Source of the DNA: a virus
Reading direction: 5' to 3' (one strand)
IMG/VR virus record: IMGVR_UViG_3300024336_000019
Span: 1 to 40,217 of that record
DNA length: 40,217 nt
The first letter of the stretch is position 1. Each line of letters begins with the position of its first letter. A model generated the notes under the pieces. It was not told where the DNA came from and did not search any database. It worked only from the letters and a program-made list of their open reading frames with translations. The position numbers were made by a program, and so were the translations under genes. Below, one piece after another: positions 8,107 through 16,437 of the stretch.

Positions 8107-8124
8107 TATACTATGGAGATGTGA

Positions 8125-9057
8125 ATGAGAAATGATTTTTTATGGGTTGAGAAATATCGCCCAGCCACTGTTGATGAATGTATTTTAGATAAGTCTTTAA
8201 AGACTACATTTAAACAAATAATCAAGAGTGGTGAGCTTCCAAACATGATGTTTACTGGTTCAGCTGGTATTGGTAAGACCACTGTAGCCAGAGCGCTTTG
8301 TAATGAAATGGGGCTTGATCATATAATCATTAACGGTTCGGAAGATGGAAACATCGATACTCTTCGTGGTAAAATCAAACAGTTCGCTTCAACTGTTTCA
8401 TTACAGGGAGGATATAAAGTAGTCATTTTAGATGAGGCTGATTACCTAAACCCCCAATCTACTCAACCGGCTCTTCGTGGATTCATTGAAGAGTTCTCTA
8501 ACAACTGTCGATTCATTCTAACTTGTAACTTCAAGAATAGAATTATTGAACCATTGCACTCACGGTGTTCTGTGTATGAATTCAATACTGGTTCAAAGGC
8601 TATCATGGCCGGTCAATTCATGGAACGTCTTAAGACTATCTTAACAACTGAACATATCAAGTTTGAAGATAGAGTTGTTGCTGAACTAATCATGAAACAT
8701 ATGCCTGACTGGAGGCGTGTCCTGAATGAATGTCAACGGTACAGTGTTGGTGGTACTATTGATGCAGGCATTCTAGTGACATTATCAGAAACGTCTATTA
8801 AAGAACTTATGGTTGACCTTAAGAAAAAGAACTTTAAAGGTATGCGTAAATGGGTTGTGGATAACATTGATATGGAGAGTGCTAAGTTATTCAGAATGAT
8901 ATATGATAACATGCTAGAGTATGTTGATCCTTCTTATATACCTCAATTGGTTATGACACTTGCCGACTACTCATATAAAGATGCATTCGTTGCAGATCAT
9001 GAATTGAATACTGTTGCTTGTCTCACCGAGATCATGTCACAAGGTCAATTTAAATGA
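8125..9057 (+). CDS. 44: Clamp loader large subunit gp44 (AAA+ ATPase)
   Basis: A 310-residue RFC-like AAA+ ATPase (T4 gp44 has 319). It opens FLWVEKYRPATVDECIL, the classical clamp-loader N-terminus. Walker A GSAGIGKTT, Walker B VVILDEAD and the LHSRC arginine-finger motif are all present. Four copies with one gp62 load gp45 at primer ends. The ATG has GGAGATGTGA upstream. The stop overlaps the gp62 start by 4 bases, as in T4, where the two subunits are translationally coupled. Assignment certain. Confidence 0.95.
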   Translation: MRNDFLWVEKYRPATVDECILDKSLKTTFKQIIKSGELPNMMFTGSAGIGKTTVARALCNEMGLDHIIINGSEDGNIDTLRGKIKQFASTVSLQGGYKVVILDEADYLNPQSTQPALRGFIEEFSNNCRFILTCNFKNRIIEPLHSRCSVYEFNTGSKAIMAGQFMERLKTILTTEHIKFEDRVVAELIMKHMPDWRRVLNECQRYSVGGTIDAGILVTLSETSIKELMVDLKKKNFKGMRKWVVDNIDMESAKLFRMIYDNMLEYVDPSYIPQLVMTLADYSYKDAFVADHELNTVACLTEIMSQGQFK

Positions 9058-9467
9058 CACTAAATCATAACACCAATGCCTTAGATAAGAATCCGTTCTC
9101 TTATTTAAATGCTATTAATAAAAATGTATGGTATCATTTTAAAGATACTGTAATAGATAACAAAGACTATCCGGCCTTTATGGTTAACCGCGGTCTTTCT
9201 TATTTTCCTGACACTGTGTTATACGCTAATGAGATGAATATGAAAGCACATGTCGATGGACAATTACAATTCGCGTTTTATATAAATATTATCAGGAAAC
9301 GTAAACGTTTCTCGAAGTGGAATAAAGCTTCTGAGTCTGATGATATAAAATCTATTAAAGAATACTACGGGTATTCGAATGAAAAGGCCAGAGACGTTCT
9401 TCCGCTTTTAACTAATAATCAGTTGAAAATTATAAAGGAACGTATAGATCATGGTGGAACTAAATGA
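9054..9467 (+). CDS. 62: Clamp loader small subunit gp62
   Basis: A 137-residue protein containing the NPFSYLNAINKN segment close to the N-terminus that marks gp62 in T4-like phages. It is shorter than T4 gp62 (187 residues), in line with marine relatives. It lacks ATPase motifs; its role is to bridge the gp44 subunits in the loader. Position between gp44 and regA with overlaps on both sides reproduces the T4 operon. A TATAAATA box at 9281 lies inside the gene and is probably a chance coding match. Confidence 0.88.
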   Translation: MTLNHNTNALDKNPFSYLNAINKNVWYHFKDTVIDNKDYPAFMVNRGLSYFPDTVLYANEMNMKAHVDGQLQFAFYINIIRKRKRFSKWNKASESDDIKSIKEYYGYSNEKARDVLPLLTNNQLKIIKERIDHGGTK

Positions 9468-9861
9468 TGAGATAGCAAATTGGAATCCCGATATGATGTT
9501 GGAAGTGACACTAGCACAACCAGATGACTTCTTAAAAATAAGAGAGACCCTAACTAGAATGGGAGTTGCTTCAAAGAAGGACTCAAAATTATATCAGTCA
9601 TGTCACATCCTTCATAAGCAAGGACGATATTTCATTACCCACTTTAAAGAGTTATTCTTACTAGATGGTAAGCCATCTAACCTAACAGAAAATGACATTG
9701 GTCGACGTAATACCATTGTTACCTTAATGTCTGATTGGGGTTTATTAGAAACAGTAGAGGTTATTGGTGCCACCGCCCCTCTTAACCAAATTAAAATTAT
9801 TTCCCATAAGGATAAGTCCGAATGGGAATTATGCCCTAAGTACAACATAGGCATAAAATAG
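9451..9861 (+). CDS. regA: RegA translational repressor
   Basis: RegA binds start regions of phage early mRNAs and represses their translation, including clamp loader and replication genes. The body aligns clearly with T4 RegA: DFLKIRETLTRMG, LYQSCHILHKQGRYFITHFKE, RRNTIV, DWGLLE and a C-terminal EWELCPKYNIG. As listed, the frame begins inside gp62 with a 15-residue extension. T4 RegA begins exactly where MLEVTL lies here (Met16, base 9496), so the true start may be 9493 or 9496, with GGAA just upstream. The identity of the gene is not in doubt. Confidence 0.93.
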   Translation: MVELNDEIANWNPDMMLEVTLAQPDDFLKIRETLTRMGVASKKDSKLYQSCHILHKQGRYFITHFKELFLLDGKPSNLTENDIGRRNTIVTLMSDWGLLETVEVIGATAPLNQIKIISHKDKSEWELCPKYNIGIK

Positions 9862-9864
9862 AAT

Positions 9865-9915
9865 TTAAGGCATGCTTCGGGTGCCTTAATGTAGCAGTGA
9901 TCCAAGAGGGTCACT
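9865..9915 (+). terminator. Two tandem hairpins after regA
   Basis: TTAAGGCA (9865-9872) pairs with TGCCTTAA (9882-9889), with an inner C-TTCG-G tetraloop like those of T4 terminators. A second 8-bp hairpin follows: AGTGATCC (9896-9903) and GGGTCACT (9908-9915) around AAGA. Neither has a strong T-run. Termination or mRNA stabilisation is plausible. Confidence 0.5.
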
Positions 9916-9946
9916 ATAATTAAAACTCGCTTAACAGGAGAAATGT

Positions 9947-10378
9947 ATGACAAACTATCAAAGAGATCTATTCTTTGGATTCGACGACTTATTCAATTCG
10001 TTGAACAACCCTAAACAACAACAATCGTACCCGCCATATAATGTGGTAAAGAAAGATGATAATCATTACTTGATTGAAATCGCAGTGGCTGGATTCAAAT
10101 TAAATGAAATCGATGTGGTCTTAAAGAAGGGAATCTTAACCGTTACAGGTACTAAAGATAAATTCGCAAATGGCGATGAATATATCCATAAGGGTATTTC
10201 AACGAGAGACTTTACAAGATCATTTACTTTAGCTGAGACTATTAAAGTGGTTGGTGCTGATATTGTTGATGGGGTGTTACTAATTGGATTAGAGAACACA
10301 ACCCCAGAGGAAGACAAACCCCAAACTATTAAGTTAGGTGAATTCACCGCTAAAGCTAAAGAATTGCTTTTAGGCTAA
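9947..10378 (+). CDS. hsp20: Hsp20-family small heat shock protein
   Basis: A 143-residue alpha-crystallin-domain chaperone. Recognisable are DLFFGFDDLFNSLN at the N-terminus, YPPYNVVKKDDNHYLIEIAVAGF (read in two parts across residues 29-50), LTVTGTK, and GISTRDFTRSF. Small Hsp20 proteins are frequent in marine T4-like phages and sit in the replication region; they probably keep host or phage proteins soluble during infection. ACAGGAG lies 8 bases before the ATG; a nearer upstream ATG at 9943 is in another frame. Flanked by hairpins on both sides, it may be a separately controlled unit. Confidence 0.92.
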   Translation: MTNYQRDLFFGFDDLFNSLNNPKQQQSYPPYNVVKKDDNHYLIEIAVAGFKLNEIDVVLKKGILTVTGTKDKFANGDEYIHKGISTRDFTRSFTLAETIKVVGADIVDGVLLIGLENTTPEEDKPQTIKLGEFTAKAKELLLG

Positions 10379-10386
10379 TAGTACAT

Positions 10387-10414
10387 TACAGTATACATTA
10401 AGCTGTATACTGTA
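10387..10414 (+). promoter_or_regulatory. 10-bp perfect hairpin after hsp20
   Basis: TACAGTATAC (10387-10396) and GTATACTGTA (10405-10414) are perfect complements around ATTAAGCT. No T-run follows, so it is either a weak terminator, an mRNA stability element or an operator-like palindrome. Confidence 0.45.
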
Positions 10415-10444
10415 TACTATATTATACATAATGGAGAAACACTA

Positions 10445-10729
10445 ATGAGTGACCCAAAAATCGTAAGACTAGTAACAGGCGAAGAGCTTTTATGCAAGAT
10501 AACAGACTCTAACGAAAACCATGTAACTATCGAAAACCCTCTAATTATTATCCCTACAGCCGATGCCAAGATTCAGTTCTTGCCTTATATGGCCTATGCG
10601 GATTTTAAAACTCTGCCACTGAGAACACAGGATATCATGTTTGTGGTTAATCCTTCATCTCGAATGGCTGATAAATTCTTAGAAGCTACTTCAGGTATTA
10701 TAACAAATGATACAAAAATAGTTACATAA
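10445..10729 (+). CDS. Sm-like small conserved phage protein (94 aa)
   Basis: A 94-residue protein starting DPKIVRLVTGEELLCKI and continuing with VTIENPLIII and PYMAYAD. This strand pattern resembles the Sm/Lsm-like small proteins found next to gp43 in marine T4-like phages. RNA-binding Sm proteins such as Hfq form rings; whether this one does is not known. ATGGAGAAACACTA precedes the ATG. It ends just before the gp43 promoter. Family assignment rests on remembered synteny and strand pattern only. Confidence 0.6.
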   Translation: MSDPKIVRLVTGEELLCKITDSNENHVTIENPLIIIPTADAKIQFLPYMAYADFKTLPLRTQDIMFVVNPSSRMADKFLEATSGIITNDTKIVT

Positions 10730-10733
10730 AAGG

Positions 10734-10762
10734 TGTACATTTGCTGTTAATTGTGTTATAAT
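10734..10762 (+). promoter_or_regulatory. T4-early-like promoter for DNA polymerase, leaderless
   Basis: TGTACA (10734-10739), 17-bp spacer, TATAAT (10757-10762). The gp43 ATG is at 10769, six bases after the -10, so the transcript should begin at or next to the start codon. Confidence 0.85.
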
Positions 10763-10768
10763 AGATAC

Positions 10769-13276
10769 ATGATTAACAAAAAACTATATACTAACGCATA
10801 TCGATATGGCAGTAAAATTCGCTATATCGGCTATGAAGACGGAAAGCGTGTCCAACGCGCTGTCCCTTTCAAACCTACTCTTTACGTAACATCACAAGAT
10901 ACTTCTTCTAAATGGAAATCTCTTGACGGGAGTAACATTGAACCTATCAACTTTAGTTCAATGAGAGAAGCTTCAGACTTTGTCAAGCAATATTCTGGAG
11001 TCGACAAGTTTAACATATATGGTAATACCAATTATGCTATTCAATATCTGAATCAAGAATTCCCTGGCCAGATCGAATGGGATCCTAAACATATCAACAT
11101 AACCTCTATCGATATTGAAACAAAATTCGAAGACGGTTTCCCTCACCCTGATATAGCAGATCAAGAAGTGACTGCAATCACATGCAAGAATAACATTGAT
11201 GATATCTATTATGTCTTTGGTTGTGGTGAATATGATGTTGAGAAGTCATATATGCAAACCAACCAAGTGATATACACTAAATGTAATGATGAGAAAGAAT
11301 TGCTTATGCGATATGTTATTCATATGCAAGATGTAGATATCATCACCGGTTGGAATGTACGTTTCTTTGATATACCATATCTTGTAAATAGAATTGCATC
11401 GGTATGTGGTGAAACTATAATGAAGAAGTTATCGCCTTGGGGTGATATTGCAGAACGAAAGATTGAAACCTTTGGTCATGCACGACAAACCTTTGAGTTA
11501 AAGGGTGTAACTATTCTTGACTATCTTGAAATATATAAGAAGTTTACGCATGTACCAAGAGAATCGTATAAACTAGATCATATTGCTCATGTTGAATTAG
11601 GTGAGAAGAAGTTATCCTATGAAGAGTTCGGTGATCTTAACATACTATATGCAAAGAACTATCAAAAGTTTATTGACTATAATATTAAAGACGTTGAGTT
11701 GATCGATCGCCTTGAGGATAAGCTAGGTCTTATTACGCTTGCAATGACAATGGCATACAAAGGTGGTGTTAACTATAACGATGTTATGGGTACTGTTGCT
11801 ATTTGGGATTCAATTATTTATCGTGATCTAGACATGATCGGTATAGCTATTCCTCAACCAAAATCTCATAAGAAAGAATCTTATCCGGGTGGATATGTTA
11901 AAGATCCTATAGTTGGCAAGCATGACTGGGTTGTATCGTTTGACTTGAACTCACTTTATCCTTCGATCATTATGCAGTATAACATGAGTCCTGAAACTAT
12001 CATTGTGGGTAAAGACTTGCAAGTGACAGTGGATAGTATATTAGATAATAAAGTTAAGAACTCAAGGCCTGATACGGCACTAGCCGCTAATGGTGTACGA
12101 TTCGATACTTCTAAGCAAGGTGTACTCCCTCGTATTATTGAAGAGATGTACGAAGAGCGTGTATTAATTAAACAAAAAATGTTAAAAGCACAACAGGATT
12201 TAGAGAATTGTGATAAGTCAAATAAGACTGCAATTTATGAAGCTGAGAAAAGAATTGCTATTGCTAAGAATAATCAGTTAGCGATCAAGCTTCTTTTAAA
12301 CTCGTTGTATGGTGCTATGGGTAATATATGGTTCAGATACTTTGATATACGTATTGCTACTGCCGTAACATTATCTGGACAAGCCACGATCAAATGGGCA
12401 GAGAAACATCTTAATGAATATTTAAACAAACTAATGGAGACAAATGGAAACACTGATTATGTTATTGCTATTGACACTGATAGTGTTTACGTCAACCTGG
12501 GTCCTCTTGTACATAAGCTTAACCCTCCTAACCCTGTTGACTTCCTTGATCAAGTTTGTGGCGGTAAATTGGAGAATGTCCTTGTTAACGCTTATAATGA
12601 TTTATACTCTAGGTTGGGTGGTATCACTAATAAAATGGTCATGGGTCGAGAAGTTATTGCTGATCGAGGTATTTGGACAGCTAAGAAACGTTACATCTTA
12701 AATGTACATGATAACGAAGGTGTTCGATATACTAAGCCCAAGTTAAAGATTATGGGTATTGAAGCTATTAAGAGTTCTACCCCTGAGATATGTCGTGATG
12801 AATTAAAGAGTTTATTCACGACGATTATGACTAAGGACGAAGAAAGTGTTCAAAAACAAATTGCAGACTTTAAACAAGTATTCGTGTCAGCATCACCAGA
12901 GCAAGTAGCATTCCCTCGTGGTGTTAACGAGCTTGATAAATGGAAGGATAGCGAAACTGTATATTCGAAAGGTACACCTATTCATGTTCGTGGTGCACTC
13001 CTTCATAACAATTTTATTACAGAGAATAGACTTAAACGTCGTGTGAATCTAATTACACCAGGCGACAAGATTAAATTCACATATCTTAAGAAGCCTAATC
13101 CAATAAAGGAGAATGTAATCTCTTTCATTGATTATCTACCAAAGCAACTTAAGTTAGAATCATATATAGATTATGATATGCAATTTGATAAGACATATAT
13201 GAGTGTGATAACACCGATTTTAGATTCGATCGGATGGAAAGCAGAACCAGAATTCACTTTAGAAAACTTTTTTTAA
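10769..13276 (+). CDS. 43: DNA polymerase gp43 (family B)
   Basis: A 835-residue replicative polymerase with 3'-5' exonuclease. Exonuclease motifs are SIDIETKFED (about residue 113), TGWNVRFFDIPYL and YNIKDVELIDRL. Polymerase motifs are DLNSLYPSIIMQYN (A, about 391), KLLLNSLYGAMGN (B) and IDTDSVYV (C, about 569). The C-terminal FTLENFF resembles the clamp-binding tail of T4 gp43. The start at 10769 is set by the promoter: the frame extends to a TTG at 10751, but that lies inside the -10 region. No intein or intron interrupts it. It is slightly shorter than T4 gp43 (898). Confidence 0.96.
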   Translation: MINKKLYTNAYRYGSKIRYIGYEDGKRVQRAVPFKPTLYVTSQDTSSKWKSLDGSNIEPINFSSMREASDFVKQYSGVDKFNIYGNTNYAIQYLNQEFPGQIEWDPKHINITSIDIETKFEDGFPHPDIADQEVTAITCKNNIDDIYYVFGCGEYDVEKSYMQTNQVIYTKCNDEKELLMRYVIHMQDVDIITGWNVRFFDIPYLVNRIASVCGETIMKKLSPWGDIAERKIETFGHARQTFELKGVTILDYLEIYKKFTHVPRESYKLDHIAHVELGEKKLSYEEFGDLNILYAKNYQKFIDYNIKDVELIDRLEDKLGLITLAMTMAYKGGVNYNDVMGTVAIWDSIIYRDLDMIGIAIPQPKSHKKESYPGGYVKDPIVGKHDWVVSFDLNSLYPSIIMQYNMSPETIIVGKDLQVTVDSILDNKVKNSRPDTALAANGVRFDTSKQGVLPRIIEEMYEERVLIKQKMLKAQQDLENCDKSNKTAIYEAEKRIAIAKNNQLAIKLLLNSLYGAMGNIWFRYFDIRIATAVTLSGQATIKWAEKHLNEYLNKLMETNGNTDYVIAIDTDSVYVNLGPLVHKLNPPNPVDFLDQVCGGKLENVLVNAYNDLYSRLGGITNKMVMGREVIADRGIWTAKKRYILNVHDNEGVRYTKPKLKIMGIEAIKSSTPEICRDELKSLFTTIMTKDEESVQKQIADFKQVFVSASPEQVAFPRGVNELDKWKDSETVYSKGTPIHVRGALLHNNFITENRLKRRVNLITPGDKIKFTYLKKPNPIKENVISFIDYLPKQLKLESYIDYDMQFDKTYMSVITPILDSIGWKAEPEFTLENFF

Positions 13277-13279
13277 GGG

Positions 13280-13308
13280 TGTACTTTTACTGAGAACTAT
13301 GGTATAAT
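13280..13308 (+). promoter_or_regulatory. T4-early-like promoter for the MazG-like/primase genes
   Basis: TGTACT (13280-13285), 17-bp spacer, TATAAT (13303-13308) with extended TGG. It starts just 3 bases after the gp43 stop. Confidence 0.85.
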
Positions 13309-13331
13309 AGATATATAACGGAGAAAATATA

Positions 13332-13739
13332 ATGAGTATAAATTGGCCACTAGACATGCACAAGATGCATGACAAATATGGAATTAACACACTAGTAAAG
13401 GGGATGGATGTAAGTACACTATCATCGTTTATTAGATTTAGAGCTGAATGCGTCCAAGAAGAAGTGGATGAGTTTAAAGATGCTATTAAAGCAAATGATG
13501 CTGAGGAGATGGTAGATGCACTAATCGATATGTGTGTATTTGCTATTGGAACATTAGACTTAATGGAAGTTGATGCTAACGAAGCATGGAATAAAGTTCT
13601 TAAAGCTAACATGGATAAGAGCGTTGGTATTAAAGAAGGAAGACCCAATCCTTTAGGACTACCAGATCTTATTAAACCTGAAGACTGGACAGCGCCGGAT
13701 CATTTAGGCAATCATGGTGGATTCATTTACGTAGTATAA
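13332..13739 (+). CDS. MazG-like nucleotide pyrophosphohydrolase
   Basis: A 135-residue all-alpha NTP pyrophosphohydrolase-type protein. The metal-binding pattern ECVQEEVDEF followed by EEMVDALIDM matches the ExxEE...ExxxD signature of the MazG superfamily. Such enzymes remove pyrophosphate from NTPs or dNTPs. In a phage that makes hydroxymethyl-dCMP, a dCTP-degrading activity equivalent to T4 gp56 would be needed, and this is one candidate, by inference only. GGAG lies 9 bases upstream of the ATG. The stop overlaps the next start (TAATG). Confidence 0.75.
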   Translation: MSINWPLDMHKMHDKYGINTLVKGMDVSTLSSFIRFRAECVQEEVDEFKDAIKANDAEEMVDALIDMCVFAIGTLDLMEVDANEAWNKVLKANMDKSVGIKEGRPNPLGLPDLIKPEDWTAPDHLGNHGGFIYVV

Positions 13740-14668
13740 TGACCGAGTTAACTCTTTACAAATCGATATACGATAATAAAACCCATAAGCGAATGAGCTT
13801 CGATTCATTTGCAAAGTTTGAAGACATGTTATATACACTGTCTAAGAAACCATTGCCCGACAAGCAATCAGCAATGTTAATGACACCTGCTATCTATTTA
13901 CCTGACACGACCAGAGCAAATGATAACGTTGTATCGTGGGCTGGTTGGGCCGCGGTAGATGTTGATGTTGATGCTGAACAGATTTTAAAGGAGTTAACTA
14001 AAGAGTATTATTATGTATGTTATTCGACGGCATCGTCTACTAAAGAGAAACCTAAGTTTAGATTGGTATTCCCCTTAAGTAATGATGTTCCAGCTGATAA
14101 GATCAAACACTTTTGGTATGCTCTCAATAAAGAATTAAATGATATTGGTGATCCCCAAACAAAGGATCTATCGCGCATGTACTACATACCCGCTACGTAC
14201 GCAGGCGCAGACAACTTCATCTTTACAAATAAAGGTGATGTAATGAACCCTAATGCTATTATGCTAAAGCACGATTATGTAGAGAAGACCGGTGGCAGCT
14301 TCATAGATAAGTTACCACCTGCGATCAGGGAACAAATGTTAGCACATCGTAGGAGCGTACTAACAAACACAAACATACACTGGACAAGTTATCATGATTG
14401 CCCATTTGTAAATAAAAAACTGGTAAATGAATATAGACTTATCAGTGAAACTGGATGGTATTCTAAGATGTATGGCATTATGCTAAACATTGCCGGGAAT
14501 GCACTTCGCAAAAAATATCCAATAACGGCGTTGGAGATAACAACACTATGTAAGGAGATCGACAATGAGACAGGACAATGGTACAAAAATCGAGCATTTG
14601 TCAAAGAAGCTGAACGGGCTATTGAGTATGCCACAGCAGACAGTCCCGCTAGCGTTTATTCATTTTAG
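13739..14668 (+). CDS. AEP-like primase/polymerase domain protein (tentative)
   Basis: A 309-residue protein. Residues 70-112 carry GWAAVDVDVD, then YSTASSTKEKPKFRLVFPLS, and later DLSRMYYIPATY. This order of acidic strand, serine/threonine-rich turn and Arg-containing strand resembles the archaeo-eukaryotic primase-like domains found in phage and plasmid replication proteins. T4 uses a TOPRIM primase (gp61), and no gp61-like gene is seen in this window. A role as primase is inferred, not shown; the catalytic His expected in canonical AEP proteins is not obvious. It overlaps the MazG-like stop by one base. Confidence 0.5.
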   Translation: MTELTLYKSIYDNKTHKRMSFDSFAKFEDMLYTLSKKPLPDKQSAMLMTPAIYLPDTTRANDNVVSWAGWAAVDVDVDAEQILKELTKEYYYVCYSTASSTKEKPKFRLVFPLSNDVPADKIKHFWYALNKELNDIGDPQTKDLSRMYYIPATYAGADNFIFTNKGDVMNPNAIMLKHDYVEKTGGSFIDKLPPAIREQMLAHRRSVLTNTNIHWTSYHDCPFVNKKLVNEYRLISETGWYSKMYGIMLNIAGNALRKKYPITALEITTLCKEIDNETGQWYKNRAFVKEAERAIEYATADSPASVYSF

Positions 14669-15107
14669 AAATAGAGAATGGGCAAAGGGAACATATAAGA
14701 ATGAACTGGGAATGGATTCACTATTCCTTGAATGGTTATTACTTAAGCATGACCAGATTGAAGATGCTACAAGCTTAGGTCAAGGCTGGGAAAGTGATGG
14801 GATATTAGATGGATTTAAATTAGATTTTAAAGAAATTCAAAATCAGCATAGAACCTTTGGCATTCATACAAAAGAGAAATTTGATCAATACAAAAACAAT
14901 TATGATAATGAATTGCTAGACCTCGTAGTGTTTTACTCAACACGCCGTAATTATAAAAATCCTAGATTATTAAAGGCTGGTGATAACGTTAAATTTTATT
15001 ACCGAGGTCTTATTGATGTACAGGATATGCTTAATGAATCTAAGCCTAGTCAATACCCTAGGGGTTATAAATTCATTTCTTTAAACAATCAATTAATCAC
15101 TAAATAG
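14565..15107 (+). CDS. Hypothetical protein overlapping the primase-like gene
   Basis: A 180-residue protein of unknown family. The start at 14565 has AAGGAG seven bases upstream, the best ribosome-binding site available, but makes the frame overlap the preceding gene by 104 bases. A later start at 14628 would reduce the overlap but lacks such a site. The segment GWESDGILDGFKLDFKEI has acidic residues followed by FKEI, faintly reminiscent of PD-(D/E)XK nucleases, but not enough to call. The C-terminal half is basic and aromatic. It closes the operon before the promoter at 15111. Confidence 0.6.
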   Translation: MRQDNGTKIEHLSKKLNGLLSMPQQTVPLAFIHFRNREWAKGTYKNELGMDSLFLEWLLLKHDQIEDATSLGQGWESDGILDGFKLDFKEIQNQHRTFGIHTKEKFDQYKNNYDNELLDLVVFYSTRRNYKNPRLLKAGDNVKFYYRGLIDVQDMLNESKPSQYPRGYKFISLNNQLITK

Positions 15108-15110
15108 CTA

Positions 15111-15139
15111 TGTACTTTTACCGAGAACTATGGTATAAT
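15111..15139 (+). promoter_or_regulatory. T4-early-like promoter for the DNA-modification operon
   Basis: TGTACT (15111-15116), 17-bp spacer, TATAAT (15134-15139) with extended TGG. It should drive the DUF5664-like gene, gp42, agt and the methyltransferase, which follow with overlaps only. Confidence 0.85.
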
Positions 15140-15161
15140 AGATCTATAGACAGGAGTAAAA

Positions 15162-15470
15162 ATGAAATTAGATAATGGTAAACCAAACATAGCACTTATC
15201 CCGCCAGAAGTGTTATTACAAATGGCTGAAGTCTTTGGCTTTGGTGCAGAGAAATATGGTATGAACGATTGGCGGAAAGATTATAGTGAATGGTCAAGAA
15301 CATATTCATCTATTCAACGACACCTCAATGCATTTTGGATGGGAGAAGATCTTGATCCTGAATCAGGCAAACCCCACTTAACACATGCATTAACACAAAT
15401 GGCAATACTATTAATGTATTACCATGAACATAAAGATATGGATGACAGATATAAAGGAGAAGAAAAATAA
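15162..15470 (+). CDS. DUF5664-type dATP/dGTP diphosphohydrolase-like protein
   Basis: A 102-residue protein starting KLDNGKPNIALIPPEVL and continuing with AEVFGFGAEKYGMNDWR, SIQRHLNAFWMGE and HLTHALTQMAILLMYYHE. This is the pattern of the small DUF5664 family, described as the N-terminal dATP/dGTP diphosphohydrolase domain in phages. It probably shapes the dNTP pool together with the two MazG-like proteins. ACAGGAG precedes the ATG. The stop overlaps the next start. Substrate cannot be inferred from sequence alone. Confidence 0.75.
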   Translation: MKLDNGKPNIALIPPEVLLQMAEVFGFGAEKYGMNDWRKDYSEWSRTYSSIQRHLNAFWMGEDLDPESGKPHLTHALTQMAILLMYYHEHKDMDDRYKGEEK

Positions 15471-15754
15471 TGTTTGTAGTACAAAATATAAAGTTTCCAA
15501 CAGTCTATACACATGTAGACAGCACACAAAAGATTGCTATTTATCATAATAATAAAGATGGCAAATACACCACCCGGTTTTATGTTGACAATTATCAACC
15601 TAAAGATAAGCGATATCCACAACGAAGCTTCGGCAAGTCTTTCAAAACAATGGGTGAATCTTTAGATTTTGGTGAAAAGATATGTAGTCACTTATCTAAA
15701 TTTGACGCGAATGATGAACGTGCACTTAAACGAATTTATGAGGAAACAAAATGA
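15470..15754 (+). CDS. Hypothetical protein (94 aa)
   Basis: A 94-residue basic protein with several aromatic residues in the first half (VYTHVDSTQKIAIYHNN, TRFYVDNYQP) and a charged helical second half. I do not recognise the family. It overlaps the stop of the preceding gene by one base and the start of gp42 by 4 bases. AAAGGAG lies upstream within the preceding gene. The tight packing supports translation. It is expressed with the hydroxymethylation genes and may serve the same pathway, which is only inference. Confidence 0.6.
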   Translation: MFVVQNIKFPTVYTHVDSTQKIAIYHNNKDGKYTTRFYVDNYQPKDKRYPQRSFGKSFKTMGESLDFGEKICSHLSKFDANDERALKRIYEETK

Positions 15755-16437
15755 AGAAAATGAACGTAAGTGATATAAGAGAACATTTCAAACAGGCCTT
15801 AGCTAAAGAGGAATTCACCATTGATAAGACTGGAGCTAAGACTATTGAATTAATCGGAGCTTCTTTTATTGCTGATGAGAATGCTATCTTCGGCAAACCA
15901 GTTGATGGTTATATTGCTAAAGAGATTGAATGGTATGAGAGTATGTCAACTAATATCAATGACATTTATGGTGACGAACGTGATGCTCCTGCAGCTTGGA
16001 AATATGCTGCGGATAAGCATGGCAATATCAATTCAAACTATGGTAAGTTAATATTCTCTAAAGAATATCATAACCAATATTTTAATGTTAGAAATGAATT
16101 AGTTAACAACCCTGATGGACGAAGAGCTGAAATGGTTTACAATCGCCCATCGGTTTGGACCGAATTTGATAAAGGTGGTATGTCAGACTTCATCTGTACT
16201 AATGCAGTTACATATTATATCAGAAACAAGCAAATCCACTGTGTTGTTCAAATGAGATCTAATGATGTAGTCTTTGGATATAAGAATGATTACGCTTGGC
16301 AAAAGTATGTATTAGACTCTTTAGTTAAATACATTAACTTACATGAAGATCATCCAGATGAACTATCAACTGGTGATATCCATTGGCAAGTACAGAATCT
16401 CCACGTATATGAAAAACATTTTGATTTGGTGGTATAA
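15751..16437 (+). CDS. 42: dCMP hydroxymethylase gp42
   Basis: It converts dCMP to 5-hydroxymethyl-dCMP with methylene-tetrahydrofolate, so that the phage DNA contains hydroxymethylcytosine. The 228 residues align along most of T4 gp42 (246): DKTGAKTIELIGASFIADE, INSNYGKLIFS, the catalytic Cys149 in SDFICTNAV (T4 Cys148), and QMRSNDVVFGYKNDYAWQKY. The key Asp180 in YKND corresponds to T4 Asp179, which selects dCMP where thymidylate synthase has Asn. LHVYEKHF closes the family pattern. The C-terminal tail is shorter than in T4. Directly followed by the glucosyltransferase gene. Confidence 0.95.
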   Translation: MKKMNVSDIREHFKQALAKEEFTIDKTGAKTIELIGASFIADENAIFGKPVDGYIAKEIEWYESMSTNINDIYGDERDAPAAWKYAADKHGNINSNYGKLIFSKEYHNQYFNVRNELVNNPDGRRAEMVYNRPSVWTEFDKGGMSDFICTNAVTYYIRNKQIHCVVQMRSNDVVFGYKNDYAWQKYVLDSLVKYINLHEDHPDELSTGDIHWQVQNLHVYEKHFDLVV

